A stretch of DNA of 64,000 nucleotides from an uncultured Oleispira sp. (lineage in GTDB: Bacteria; Pseudomonadota; Gammaproteobacteria; Pseudomonadales; Oceanobacteraceae), in the NCBI GenBank assembly GCA_913061415.1, contig CAJXUD010000007.1, positions 62,001 to 126,000 of the forward strand. Direction: 5' to 3'. Shown one piece after another: positions 16,295-25,825 of this stretch (position 1 is its first letter; the number at the start of each line of letters is the position of its first letter). A program made the position numbers and the translations under genes. A model generated the notes under the pieces. It did no database searches. It was not told the origin of the DNA and saw nothing but the letters and a program-made list of their open reading frames with translations.

Positions 16295-19075
16295 ATGTTT
16301 GAAGTTGGTCAGCGTTGGATAAGTGACACGGAGTCTGATTTAGGCCTAGGAATGGTTCAGGAAGTTACCTTTAGGCAGGTAGCGATTTTGTTCCCGGTTG
16401 CAGATGAAGTAAGGCGCTATTCAAAAGATCAAGCCCCTCTTACTCGTATAAAATTCAATATTGAAGATACGGTTCTTTTGGAAGACGGTAGTAAACTTAC
16501 CATCACCGAAATTCAAGAAATGAACGGTATTTTGTTTTATGGCGATGCGGATCGTATTATTCCTGAAACTCAGCTGAGCGGTCAGATTCAGCTAAGTCAG
16601 GCGTCTGAGCGTTTGTTGGCGGGTCAGGTGGATAACAGCAAGGCTTATGAACTGCGTTTACGTGCTTTGCAAATGAAGAGCAAGCTGCAAGAACGTAAGC
16701 ATTATGGCCTTGTAGGAAGTCGTACCACCCTGCTTCCTCATCAGTTATTTATTGCAAATGAAGTGGCTAGTCGTGAAGTTCCTCGTGTATTGCTTGCCGA
16801 TGAAGTAGGTTTAGGTAAAACCATTGAAGCTGGCATGATCATGCATAGCTTACTATTGAGTGAGCGCATTGAGCGCGTATTGGTTTTATTGCCAGAAGCA
16901 TTAACGCATCAGTGGCTGGTCGAAATGGTTCGCCGTTTTAACTTACGCTTTAGCGTATTGGACGAAGGCCGCTGCTTGGCGCTTGAAGATCAAGAAGATG
17001 GCGCAAATCCTTATGTGCAGCAGCAATTGGTGCTTGCACCGTTAAATGCGGTTGCTAATGACCCTAAGCGTCGCGAGCAAATCTTGTCTGCTGGCTGGGA
17101 CATGGTTGTTGTCGACGAAGCCCACCACCTTGGCTGGTCCCCGACCGCTCATGATGAAAGTTATGGATTAGTTGAGTCTTTGGCTCATGAATGCCCTGGT
17201 CTACTATTGCTTACCGCTACACCTGAGCAGCTAGGTATGGAAGGTCACTTTGCGCGCTTGCGCTTGTTAGATCCTGAGCGTTTCCATAATTTAGAAGAAT
17301 TCATTCAAGAACAGTCCCAGTTTCAGCCTGTTGCTAATGCTGCACAGTCTTTGCTGTCGGGCAGTGAATTGTCAAATGCCGAGCGCGATGCGTTAAAAGG
17401 TCTATTAGGGCAAGATATCCCTGCACAGCCTGATGCTGAGCAATCTCAAATTTGGATCAAGCAGTTAATTGATCAGCATGGTACTGGCCGAGTCTTATTC
17501 CGTAATACTCGTAGCGCAATGGAAGGTTTTCCTAATCGTGAAGTGATTGCACAGCCTTTCTTACTACCTGAAGCTTATAAAGCGCTTTCTGGTTTAGACG
17601 GCTTGTATCCTGAGCGTCAAATAGACGATTGGGAGAGTGTTGATCCTCGCATTGATTGGATTAATGAGTTAATCAAAGCAAATAAGGGCGAAAAGTTCTT
17701 ATTAATTACCCATCAGCAGAAAACGGTTCTTCAGATCGAGCGTGCTTTATGGGAGCGCTATGGCACTCAATGTGCGGTATTCCATGAAGATATGGATATG
17801 ATCGAGCGAGATCGTGCGGCAGCCTATTTTGCGGAACAAGAAGGCGGTGCTCAAATTTTGCTTTGCAGTGAAATTGGTAGCGAAGGTCGAAACTTCCAGT
17901 TTGCTCGCCATTTGGTTTTGTTTGATTTGCCTGACAACTGCGATCTTATTGAGCAGCGCATTGGTCGACTTGACCGTATTGGTCAGAAACACGACATTCA
18001 GTTGCATATCCCTTATTTTGAAGAGCACTCTTCTGAACGTTTATTTGAGCTGTTAAATATTGGCGTAGATGTCTTTAGTCATCCGAATCCCCTCGCTCAG
18101 TCTTTGTTGAATCATCATCATACGCAAATGGTTAAAGCGCTTAATAGTCCTAAGATCAGTGATTTACATAAGTTGGTTGATACCTTGATTCCTGAACGTG
18201 AAACTCAACAGCAAGAGTTGGAGCAAGGCCGTGACCGCTTATTAGAATTGCAGTCGTGTGATCCTGAAAAATCGAAAGCTTTGTTAGATCAGATTCTTGC
18301 GGATGACCGCCTTGATCAAGCTATTTTGCCGAGTTTTCTTGAGCAGGTTTGTGATGTTTATGGAATTATTCAGCAAGACCACAGCCATCACTGCTTTATT
18401 CTGCGTCCTGGCGACCACATGCTAACCAGTTATTTCCCTCATCTTCCTGAAGATGGTTTAACGTATACCTGTCGTCGTGATGTCGCGGTTGCCCGTGATG
18501 ATGTGCAATTTTTCACCTGGGAACATCCGTTAATCGTGGGCGCTTTGGATCTAATTCTTTCCGAAGATCATGGTAATTCAAACGTTGCGTACGTTGAAAA
18601 TCATCAGTTCGCTACAGGAGATTTTTACTTCCAAGCTCAGTATACGCTGGAGTCACAAGCACCTAAGGCTTTGCAAATTCAGCGTTATTTACCTGCAGAA
18701 GGTATTCACATTGCGGTTGATCCTGACGGCGGTATTGAATTTCAAGAGCCAGATTACCTTGATTTTCCTGAAGACTTGAAACGCTCTACTGCGACCGGCT
18801 TGGTTAAGCGTGTTGAAACGGGCATTAAGAAGTCGTTAAAAATTGCTAAAGAAGCGGCAGAAGCTCAGCTTCCTAAGCAGTTAGCATTGGGCGCTAAAAG
18901 AATGGCGACAGAGTTAGATGGTGAGATCTCTCGCTTGCAAGAGTTGCAGAAAACCAATCGAAACATTCGTGATAGTGAGATTAATTTGCTTAAGCAAAAG
19001 AAAGTCGCACTTGAGAAAGCTATTAGCCAAGCAAACTACAAAATGGATAATATTCGCATTGTGTTTTGTGGGTAA
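16295..19075 (+). CDS. rapA: RNA polymerase-associated ATPase RapA
   Basis: A Swi2/Snf2-family ATPase that recycles stalled RNA polymerase after transcription. Over 926 residues (E. coli 968): N-terminal Tudor-like domains ('GQRWISDTESDLGLGMV'), helicase lobe 1 with Walker A 'DEVGLGKTIEAGM' and 'DEAHH', lobe 2 with 'GSEGRNFQFARHLVLFDLP' and 'QRIGRLDRIGQ', and a C-terminal RapA-specific region with a terminal coiled coil. It stands alone, starting at the ATG at 16295 after GGAG. Its stop codon is embedded in a short A/T hairpin. Confidence 0.97.
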   Translation: MFEVGQRWISDTESDLGLGMVQEVTFRQVAILFPVADEVRRYSKDQAPLTRIKFNIEDTVLLEDGSKLTITEIQEMNGILFYGDADRIIPETQLSGQIQLSQASERLLAGQVDNSKAYELRLRALQMKSKLQERKHYGLVGSRTTLLPHQLFIANEVASREVPRVLLADEVGLGKTIEAGMIMHSLLLSERIERVLVLLPEALTHQWLVEMVRRFNLRFSVLDEGRCLALEDQEDGANPYVQQQLVLAPLNAVANDPKRREQILSAGWDMVVVDEAHHLGWSPTAHDESYGLVESLAHECPGLLLLTATPEQLGMEGHFARLRLLDPERFHNLEEFIQEQSQFQPVANAAQSLLSGSELSNAERDALKGLLGQDIPAQPDAEQSQIWIKQLIDQHGTGRVLFRNTRSAMEGFPNREVIAQPFLLPEAYKALSGLDGLYPERQIDDWESVDPRIDWINELIKANKGEKFLLITHQQKTVLQIERALWERYGTQCAVFHEDMDMIERDRAAAYFAEQEGGAQILLCSEIGSEGRNFQFARHLVLFDLPDNCDLIEQRIGRLDRIGQKHDIQLHIPYFEEHSSERLFELLNIGVDVFSHPNPLAQSLLNHHHTQMVKALNSPKISDLHKLVDTLIPERETQQQELEQGRDRLLELQSCDPEKSKALLDQILADDRLDQAILPSFLEQVCDVYGIIQQDHSHHCFILRPGDHMLTSYFPHLPEDGLTYTCRRDVAVARDDVQFFTWEHPLIVGALDLILSEDHGNSNVAYVENHQFATGDFYFQAQYTLESQAPKALQIQRYLPAEGIHIAVDPDGGIEFQEPDYLDFPEDLKRSTATGLVKRVETGIKKSLKIAKEAAEAQLPKQLALGAKRMATELDGEISRLQELQKTNRNIRDSEINLLKQKKVALEKAISQANYKMDNIRIVFCG

Positions 19076-19090
19076 AAAGCGAAGCTTTTT
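19074..19090 (+). terminator. Short hairpin terminator overlapping the rapA stop
   Basis: Stem AAAAAGC / GCTTTTT with a GAA loop, beginning inside the TAA stop codon. The U-rich 3' arm is consistent with a rho-independent terminator. Confidence 0.6.
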
Positions 19091-19564
19091 ACGACTAGCC
19101 ATGGGTTCGCGTGACCGAAACGAAGTTTCGCAGCTCAGCGAGCGACTACGCAAGGATGCGTAGGCTGGCATTCACTCCAGGGATGGACAATTTGATTACT
19201 CCTATCTTTTGAAGCGAAGCTTGATCTTTGGTTTATCGGCATGCCTATAAAATCGACATTCTAACGCTCAATAGTATTTCAAGCGTTGCATCAGGGAGTT
19301 TATTTTTGGGGACGTGGTGAATACGCCGCTTCGCTCTCCCTGTACACTCTCTACAGCTCCCTGCTGTAGAAGTCCCATAAATAAACTCCCTAATACAACA
19401 CCAAGACAGTTATTTGTAATTGAGGTTTTTAGTTGAGATTTTAATTGTAGGTCGTCCTTCAGGGCAACGGTTTTGCCTTATTGATAATTGTCGGGCTGAC
19501 CCCCGACCCACTTTAGGTAAGTTAGGCATATCTAATGTGGGTCGTCCTTTAGTGCGACAAGCTG
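19091..19564. repeat. Cluster of palindromic repeat elements
   Basis: No gene is supportable here. Three kinds of repeat follow one another. First, small hairpins with GAA-type loops at 19.11-19.16 kb (CGAAAC/GTTTCG, CTACGC/GCGTAG). Second, a roughly 100-base element at 19294-19391 with 18-base inverted ends. Third, degenerate REP-like units at 19.45-19.56 kb such as GTAGGTCGTCCTTCAGGGC, GTCGGGCTGACCCCCGAC and GTGGGTCGTCCTTTAGTGC. The last type resembles the 'GTCGGGCTTCAGCCCGAC' repeats common in gammaproteobacteria. Confidence 0.65.
19294..19391. repeat. Roughly 100-bp element with 18-bp terminal inverted repeats
   Basis: The ends AGGGAGTTTATTTTTGGG and CCCATAAATAAACTCCCT pair with one mismatch. 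The interior holds a second hairpin (CTACAGC/GCTGTAG) and CGCTTCGCT. The size and structure suit a non-autonomous palindromic mobile element or a structured RNA. Confidence 0.65.
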
Positions 19565-20947
19565 CTAAGACCTTGGCGATCTCATCGTTACAAATTCTTC
19601 TGCTGATGTTGGGTGAATCCCAATCGTTGCGTCGAAGTCTGCTTTGGTTGCGCCGGCTGTGATGGCTACGGCAATCCCTTGGATTGTTTCCCCTGCGTCA
19701 TGGCCTACCATGTGTGCGGCTATCACTTTGTTATTCGCTTTATTAACGATCAGCTTCATCAGTGTTCTCTCGTTCATACCAGAGATAGTATGCTTTAGAG
19801 GCTTAAAGTTGGATTCGTAAACGTCAAATTCGATGCCTTGGGCTTTGCATTCGTCTTCAGTTGGACCAACGGTGCCGATATTAGGCTGGCAGAATACGGC
19901 AGTTGGAATATTGTTGTAATTCATTGGTACAGTATCACCGTGATACTGATGCGCTAAGAATTTCATTCCTTGTGCTAGCGCAACGGGGGTCAGTTGCGGA
20001 GTGCCGATAACATCACCCAGTGCATAAATTGATGGAACACTGGTCTGAAAGAAGTCATCTACCTTAATGGTCGTATTCTTGTTCAGTTCGATACCTAGCT
20101 TCTCCAAGTTCAAACCGTCGGTCATTGGGCGACGGCCTGTGGCATACAATACAAGGTCAAATTCTTGTTGTTGCTTATTAGTGAAGGTAACCAGTAGCGT
20201 ACCATCGGTTTGTTTTTCGATGCTTTCTACTTCGGTCTCTGCTGCGATATTAACGCCCTTCTCGATCATTTGTTCTTGCACGAAAAGACGAATATCATCA
20301 TCAAAGCCGCGTAATACAAGATCTTTGCGAACCGCCAGAGTCGTTTCAACTCCTAGGCCATTAAAGATACCTGCAAATTCGACGGCTATGTAACCCGCGC
20401 CAACGACTAATGCGCGCTTAGGGAAGTCTTCTTCACTTAGGTCAAAGACTTCGTTTGAAGTAATTGCATGCTCAACACCGGGGACTTCTGGTTTAAAAGG
20501 CCAGCTGCCCGTTGCGATTAGAATTGTTTCGCCGGTAATGTCTTGATCTGTACCATCTTGGCCATTGATGTGGACAGTATTGGCATCCACTAAACTGCCA
20601 GTGCCATTAAAAATGGTAGCGCCTGGGCCGGTTAATAAATTTTGGTAAATGCCGTTTAGGCGTGAGATTTCATTGGTTTTATTATCGCGCAGTGTTGGCC
20701 AATGAAAATCATTGAATTGGCTATTGATACCGAAGCCTTTGGCTTCTTCAATTTTTTCGCGGTATTCCGATGCATAAACAAACATCTTTTTAGGAACGCA
20801 ACCAACGTTAACGCACGTTCCGCCCAAATAACGATTCTCAATAATAGCAACTTTTTTGCCTTGAGCAGCAGCCATACGGGCTGAGCGAACGCCGCCTGAG
20901 CCTGCGCCAATCACTACTAGGTCAAAGTGTTGAAGTTCTGTATTCAC
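19565..20947 (-). CDS. gor: Glutathione-disulfide reductase
   Basis: FAD/NADPH enzyme that reduces glutathione disulfide. It has the FAD-binding 'VIGAGSGGVRSARMAA', the redox disulfide 'GGTCVNVGCVPKK', the NADPH fold 'VVGAGYIAVEFAG' and the C-terminal 'GIHPTSAEEFVTM' with the active His. The ORF track starts at a TTG (20965), but the GTG at 20947 is preferred: GGAG lies 7 bases upstream, and the protein then begins 'MNTELQHFDLVVIGAG'. This gives 460 residues, close to the usual 450. Its stop lies at the edge of the repeat cluster behind rapA. Confidence 0.95.
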   Translation of the reverse strand: MNTELQHFDLVVIGAGSGGVRSARMAAAQGKKVAIIENRYLGGTCVNVGCVPKKMFVYASEYREKIEEAKGFGINSQFNDFHWPTLRDNKTNEISRLNGIYQNLLTGPGATIFNGTGSLVDANTVHINGQDGTDQDITGETILIATGSWPFKPEVPGVEHAITSNEVFDLSEEDFPKRALVVGAGYIAVEFAGIFNGLGVETTLAVRKDLVLRGFDDDIRLFVQEQMIEKGVNIAAETEVESIEKQTDGTLLVTFTNKQQQEFDLVLYATGRRPMTDGLNLEKLGIELNKNTTIKVDDFFQTSVPSIYALGDVIGTPQLTPVALAQGMKFLAHQYHGDTVPMNYNNIPTAVFCQPNIGTVGPTEDECKAQGIEFDVYESNFKPLKHTISGMNERTLMKLIVNKANNKVIAAHMVGHDAGETIQGIAVAITAGATKADFDATIGIHPTSAEEFVTMRSPRS

Positions 20948-21051
20948 GTTAAATCTCCGTAACAAAGGTTCAAATTTGACATAACCTTTGATTATTAATT
21001 TTCTGTAGCAGGCTTTAAAGCATGAGTAGAGTCTAGATGAATTTATTGGCG

Positions 21052-21102
21052 AGGTCTCATAGTGAGTATTAATAGCTTAGATTAACATTCTCTATGAGAC
21101 CT
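21052..21102 (-). terminator. Hairpin downstream of gspM
   Basis: Arms AGGTCTCATAG / CTATGAGACCT pair perfectly over 11 bases around a 29-base loop, located between the gspM stop and gor. It is a likely end signal or processing site of the type II secretion operon; the long loop makes a classic intrinsic terminator less certain. Confidence 0.5.
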
Positions 21103-21117
21103 GCTCAGCTTTGCTGG

Positions 21118-21654
21118 CTATTTATATAAAGAGCCGCGCAAATCTACAAGCCCTGGTTTGTCGCCACGCTCTACATTGATTTGTTTGATTTGAATGTTGT
21201 GCTTTTGGTTTAAATCTTCTAACCAGCGCATGGCGTCATCGAAGACAGCGCCCTCTAGCCATATTCTTAGGCCATCGCCATCTGGTTCAAAGCGCTTCAG
21301 GTTGATATTGGATCGCTTTGCTTGCTTTGTCACAATAGCCAATATCGGCGCGCTGCTTGACTGATTGCTGGTCTGCCCTTGAAATTTATGAGCGTTATTC
21401 GCAAGGGTTTCGTAGGTTGCAATACTCTTGGCAAGTTTGGATTGATACAGTTCTTGCTTAGCTAAAAAGGGTTGTACGAACAGGACGATAATTAAACAAA
21501 GTACAATAAAGGCAGAGATGCCTTTGATGATTTTTTGATCGCGAACATTCTGGCTGTCATACCAAAGATTGAAGCTTACGATAGGAGGAAGTTGCTTTAA
21601 CTTTAGTAGGCTCTCATTCCAGCTGGAGCTTAGCTTCTGCTTTAGGGTGTTCAT
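21118..21654 (-). CDS. gspM: Type II secretion protein M
   Basis: Inner-membrane platform subunit that partners GspL. At 178 residues it has a short cytoplasmic N-terminus, one membrane helix (about 46-64, 'ISAFIVLCLIIVLFVQPF') and a periplasmic ferredoxin-like domain, with 'IKQINVERGDKPGLVDLRGS' near the end. It overlaps gspL by 4 bases and is the last gene of the visible gsp operon. No gspN follows. Confidence 0.92.
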   Translation of the reverse strand: MNTLKQKLSSSWNESLLKLKQLPPIVSFNLWYDSQNVRDQKIIKGISAFIVLCLIIVLFVQPFLAKQELYQSKLAKSIATYETLANNAHKFQGQTSNQSSSAPILAIVTKQAKRSNINLKRFEPDGDGLRIWLEGAVFDDAMRWLEDLNQKHNIQIKQINVERGDKPGLVDLRGSLYK

Positions 21655-22892
21655 GCGGAAGCTCCTATTTTGATTCGGCCTTTAACGCCATTTTTGTCAT
21701 TGGTTGCTTGGGCAATTTCAACACTGAGACCTTGCTGTTCAATGGCGGCTTTATAGCTTTGCAATTGGGCCAAGGTTTTGGACGTTAGGTCTATCACCAG
21801 CTCATTTTGACGATCATTAAAGCGAAAGCTCTGCCATTCAATGGATTGCTTTAAATTGCTTTGCTGCAGCGCTTTGCTCGCTTGAGAAAGTAATACCATG
21901 ACTCCAGCGCTGGTGACGGTACTGTCCCCTTTTACTTTGCTGCGAATTTGGCGTTCTAAGAACCGAACCCTCTCACCAGGGAATAGGCGCTTGTATAAGC
22001 CGATGGTTTCAGCTTTCACGTAATCTTGCTGGGCGACCAAGCGCTTGTTTTCCAAAGAAATTTCGGTGAAGCTAAATATGCACCAGCAAGCTGCAAGTGC
22101 TGCTACAGGTTTCCACCATACCGCTGGTTGATCTTTTTTGGGTTCTACAGGGCGAAACTCACCGGTTAATAAATCACTGCATTTGTTTGATAATGCATCA
22201 TCTCTTAGGCTTGAAAAGTCGCCGTGCTGAACACTAACGGCTTTAAATATTCCTGCTGAATTGGTTTCTATCTGTGTCTTAAGTAAGTTTGCACTATCAA
22301 GATTCGAGTCGACTAACGTTATCGCTGCTTGGGAGTCTTTGGCCAAGTCATTGCATAAGCCTTCAAGGAAGGCAGCTAATGCCGATTCGTGAATTTTAGC
22401 TTCACTTAAGCCCGGGATATTAATAAACCAAAACTTACCGTCGTGCACTAGGCTGTTTTCTGGCACCAAGCTGGTTTCAGGAATCAGTTGGCGCAGCTTA
22501 ATGTGTCTCAACTCGCAGGCTTCAAGTAATCGATTAAAATTGTCGGCCATGCTGCAGTATACGCGATGGGTAAATTTACCCATCTTGCCCGCAGTGACTA
22601 AATGGTAGTGACTAATGTCTTCAATAAGGCTTTCTTCAAGTGCGAAAGGCAGGGCTTTCGGTAGATGCCTTCCTTGTACGCCGGGTAGCGTTAACCAGCG
22701 GCACACATAGTTTTCACCTTGTAAGATAAAGCGTAATTGTGTCAGGTCTTCTAGCGCTTCCGCCCACTCATCCAAAGGGAGCCAGTGGGCATTACTTTCA
22801 CTGTCGGTGTTATTTTCTTGTATTGCTGGGGTGAGTGGTGAAACAAACCAAGTTTCTAGCTCTACACTCCAACGTACCGCAACTGTTTCCAT
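21651..22892 (-). CDS. gspL: Type II secretion protein L
   Basis: Links the cytoplasmic ATPase GspE to the inner-membrane platform. The 413 residues comprise an actin-like cytoplasmic domain (about 1-255), one membrane helix near 262-280 ('VAALAACWCIFSFTEI') and a periplasmic domain ending 'KGRIKIGASA'. Sequence conservation in GspL is low, so the assignment leans on architecture and on its place between gspK and gspM. Confidence 0.92.
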   Translation of the reverse strand: METVAVRWSVELETWFVSPLTPAIQENNTDSESNAHWLPLDEWAEALEDLTQLRFILQGENYVCRWLTLPGVQGRHLPKALPFALEESLIEDISHYHLVTAGKMGKFTHRVYCSMADNFNRLLEACELRHIKLRQLIPETSLVPENSLVHDGKFWFINIPGLSEAKIHESALAAFLEGLCNDLAKDSQAAITLVDSNLDSANLLKTQIETNSAGIFKAVSVQHGDFSSLRDDALSNKCSDLLTGEFRPVEPKKDQPAVWWKPVAALAACWCIFSFTEISLENKRLVAQQDYVKAETIGLYKRLFPGERVRFLERQIRSKVKGDSTVTSAGVMVLLSQASKALQQSNLKQSIEWQSFRFNDRQNELVIDLTSKTLAQLQSYKAAIEQQGLSVEIAQATNDKNGVKGRIKIGASA

Positions 22893-22949
22893 TATTTCAG
22901 CCTAAAACATGTTTCTAAATACCACCGCACCTGGGTGGTATTACTATTA

Positions 22950-24095
22950 TTATTCAGTGTTGTTGTTGCCACTAATATTATTGCCACTGCTATTATCAAC
23001 ACCATTGTTAGCGCTGCTATTAGCATTAGATACCACAGGAAGGCGCGCTTCAGTTCGAGAGTAATCTCGGTAATAGGTGCGCATATCTCCAGACTGTAAA
23101 TCGCGGTGCATCAACATCTCTACGGTGGCAATTCGGTCTGCCAGTGTAACGCGTGCAAAAACCTCAAAGTACTGAGAGTTTACACTGAAATCAGCCTTAT
23201 CCCATACTTCCTTCGGGTTTTGATTAGCTGAGCCATTATTTGAACTTGGGTCATTCTTATCCGCTTCGGTAAATGGCTGCACTTCAGCCAAGCTCCAAAA
23301 TTCTTCAAGACTATTGAAACCCTTTTCACCCCGACTATTAATGACAGTATCGGCATCAGAGAGTGACCACGTTGATGACAATGATGCTAATACCTTATCA
23401 CTGGCGGTATTTACGTTTAGCGTTGCATTAACGGGTAACGTGCTGATGTAAGGTTTGAGCTTGCGATAAATGTCGGCATCGACTTCTTTTACTAATAGTA
23501 ATTCAGATGAATGTTTAAATAACGCGTAGCTCGCACGGTATGGCACTTCCTCTGCTAAATAGTCATTATCAACCATACTGTCTTCGTCCATAAACTGCTG
23601 AGTATTGTCTGCAATAATGGGGTCGATACCGAGCTCAGCCAGTAAGTTTTTAAATCTCTGGTTTTGAGCGGCTCGGTTGCTTGCACTTTTATGTAAGCTG
23701 TTGAGATTAAATCGGGATTGGGCATCGATGATTTGAATTTCGGCGGTGCCTGGATCTAACGGGTATGTGAGTGGGCTTGCCCAATCTTCTGATAAATTAT
23801 CGATTTCGGCATTGTTATCAAAATCTAGGCGTAACCCTGCGCGCACTGCGTACTCTATACCGCTGCTATAGGCTCTTGCTTGCTGCAAGGCTTGTAGGTT
23901 ACCACTGCGTTGAATGTCTAAGCTTTGGCGCTCGATCATTGCCGTCGCCAAGACGGATACGATGGCAAAAATAAGCAAAACCGAGATGAGTGCTAGCCCC
24001 TGCTGTTTTTGCGGATTAATGCTGCGCTTATGACTGAGGCTATTACTGGAGCTATTGTCGAAGCTGTTTTTAATTGGCGTATTATTGATCATCAT
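22950..24095 (-). CDS. gspK: Type II secretion minor pseudopilin K
   Basis: Tip minor pseudopilin, 381 residues. The prepilin-type leader is unusually long (about 30 residues, Asn/Ser-rich) before the cleavage region 'QQGLALISVLLIFAIVSV'; GspK proteins lack the usual Glu5. The body carries the helix-rich GspK insertion ('GIDPIIADNTQQFMDEDS', 'LNVNTASDKVLASL'). The last 30 residues are almost all Asn/Ser/Gly, an odd low-complexity tail. It overlaps gspJ by 14 bases. Confidence 0.93.
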   Translation of the reverse strand: MMINNTPIKNSFDNSSSNSLSHKRSINPQKQQGLALISVLLIFAIVSVLATAMIERQSLDIQRSGNLQALQQARAYSSGIEYAVRAGLRLDFDNNAEIDNLSEDWASPLTYPLDPGTAEIQIIDAQSRFNLNSLHKSASNRAAQNQRFKNLLAELGIDPIIADNTQQFMDEDSMVDNDYLAEEVPYRASYALFKHSSELLLVKEVDADIYRKLKPYISTLPVNATLNVNTASDKVLASLSSTWSLSDADTVINSRGEKGFNSLEEFWSLAEVQPFTEADKNDPSSNNGSANQNPKEVWDKADFSVNSQYFEVFARVTLADRIATVEMLMHRDLQSGDMRTYYRDYSRTEARLPVVSNANSSANNGVDNSSGNNISGNNNTE

Positions 24096-24843
24096 ATGCC
24101 AGCAACCATAATCGTTCTATTTCACCTATCTTAGGCAATGTTAGCTTCCATCGCATGGCGACTGGGATTTCTGGTGCCCCGCCTGTTTGTAAATTTGGCC
24201 ATTGAGTATACCAGTTAGATTCACCGCTTTGAGCTTGTGTATTACTTCCGCTGGTCTTGATGTTTTCTTTGGCAAAAATTTCTATTTCTAAAGAATCCAC
24301 AAGATCTAATACAATTTGCGTTTTAGCTTCTGTATCCCCTGAGCGGTCAAGTACTGGCCAAAAGTAACGCACCAAACAAGATCCTTCAGGCTCTAAGTTG
24401 CCCCAATCCTGAAGGCGCAGCTTTGCTTGCGCGCACTCCTCTTCTTGAATATCAAATAATTGAAACGCTACGCGCTGCATAATGGCGCGGCCATTAGGAT
24501 CGATTGGGTTGTTGCGCCACCCAAGTCTTGTCCATTCTGCTAAATAATCAGTGCTATCAAGAATAATAGAGGGCTGGGAGTCGCCGTATTGATCTCGAAT
24601 GCCTCGATTGATTATCTGCTCGACATCACGACTCACAAATTGGTTAAATCTTTGCAAGGTCGTCAGTTGTTCCGAGCGAATGTCGGTTATTTTCTTCGTT
24701 TCGATAATATTGCTGAGCAAGCTGGTTGAAGAAATTCCAATCAGTGCTGTGATGGATATCGCAATCATGACTTCTAGCAAGGTAAAGCCAATTGCTTTTT
24801 GTCTTAGTGAATACGTAAATGAATGGGGCTTATGGCTGATCAT
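24082..24843 (-). CDS. gspJ: Type II secretion minor pseudopilin J
   Basis: Minor pseudopilin of the tip complex, 253 residues. A prepilin peptidase motif 'KAIGFTLLEVMIAISITALI' sits near residue 17, and the C-terminal domain has the GspJ pattern ('MRWKLTLPKIGEIERLW'). It starts at an ATG overlapping the gspI stop by one base and overlaps gspK at its end, so expression is tightly coupled. Confidence 0.93.
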   Translation of the reverse strand: MISHKPHSFTYSLRQKAIGFTLLEVMIAISITALIGISSTSLLSNIIETKKITDIRSEQLTTLQRFNQFVSRDVEQIINRGIRDQYGDSQPSIILDSTDYLAEWTRLGWRNNPIDPNGRAIMQRVAFQLFDIQEEECAQAKLRLQDWGNLEPEGSCLVRYFWPVLDRSGDTEAKTQIVLDLVDSLEIEIFAKENIKTSGSNTQAQSGESNWYTQWPNLQTGGAPEIPVAMRWKLTLPKIGEIERLWLLAYDDQ

Positions 24844-25238
24844 CAGTATTTACCCATAAAACCCGTTAGGCTTACTAATGAATTTTCTTTATCGGTCACT
24901 TTAGAGACCTTAATCTCAATACGTCTAAAATTGGGCAGCGGCGTATCTTCGACTTTAGTAACAATATGCCATTCGCGCCCAGCCATTTCTTCTTCGTCTT
25001 TTGTTTGAGTTGCTGCGGGGTACCCTAATAACTTTAATTTGTTAAGGCGGTTTTCAGCAACGAAAGACGCCAAGGTCTTTTCTTCTAAATAAAGCACGGT
25101 ATCGGCGTTTTGACTTGCGGTACGGCTAATAGCAGCGGCCATCACGGCAAAGATCGATAAGGCAATCATTACCTCGATTAAGGTAAATCCACGCTTGCTA
25201 TGAATGCTACTGAGGGGATTATTCTTCATATTGCTCAA
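24843..25238 (-). CDS. gspI: Type II secretion minor pseudopilin I
   Basis: Minor pseudopilin, 131 residues, with the cleavage motif 'KRGFTLIEVMIALSIFAVM' and the family features 'SFVAENRLNKLKLLG' and 'GREWHIVTKVEDTPLPNFRR'. It overlaps gspH by 20 bases and gspJ by one base. Confidence 0.94.
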   Translation of the reverse strand: MSNMKNNPLSSIHSKRGFTLIEVMIALSIFAVMAAAISRTASQNADTVLYLEEKTLASFVAENRLNKLKLLGYPAATQTKDEEEMAGREWHIVTKVEDTPLPNFRRIEIKVSKVTDKENSLVSLTGFMGKY

Positions 25239-25821
25239 TGTTCATTTGAAAGCGGCTAAAGCCATCGCCTTCAATAAAAATACTGAAGCTCTCATCGTAT
25301 TCGTGATTAATCGCGACTTTGAATGGTGTGTATTCATCGGAAGATAAAAACATAATGGCAGGCTTTACCCCGTCGTCACTTATCAGCTCAGCAAAATCAA
25401 ACTCTTTATCTTCGATGAATAATGACATAGAAAGCTGTTCTGGAAGTTCTATTGAGGCTTTAAGGCTGCCCTGATAAGTGTCCCAGGGGATGTCCTTGAG
25501 CTTGCTAAGTTCTTCGCTGGTTTTCCCTTCAATGTGTTTAGGGTTATAAATGTCGAAAAATTTTAATAGCTGGGTCGACTGACCATCCATCGCCAAACCT
25601 AGGTCAATGTTTTGAAATACGGCTTCGTCACGATAAGCACTTAGCTGGGCAACAAATTTTAATGCTTGCTGCTTTGCTTCGTGTTTTTGTTCGTTGCCAC
25701 CACCACTTAGGGTTGCCATGCCGAGCATGAGACCAATAATGGTGAGCACAACCATTATTTCGAGCAAAGTAAAGCCTGAATGTGCACGGTAGCTTGATGG
25801 CATACGAACGTTATTGAACAC
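25219..25821 (-). CDS. gspH: Type II secretion minor pseudopilin H
   Basis: Minor pseudopilin, 200 residues, with the cleavage motif 'HSGFTLLEIMVVLTIIG' and the GspH core ('AKQQALKFVAQLSAYRDEAV'). The start is a GTG at 25821 preceded by AAGGA at normal spacing; an in-frame ATG six codons later is the alternative. It sits four bases after gspG. Confidence 0.9.
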   Translation of the reverse strand: MFNNVRMPSSYRAHSGFTLLEIMVVLTIIGLMLGMATLSGGGNEQKHEAKQQALKFVAQLSAYRDEAVFQNIDLGLAMDGQSTQLLKFFDIYNPKHIEGKTSEELSKLKDIPWDTYQGSLKASIELPEQLSMSLFIEDKEFDFAELISDDGVKPAIMFLSSDEYTPFKVAINHEYDESFSIFIEGDGFSRFQMNIEQYEE

Positions 25822-25825
25822 TCAA

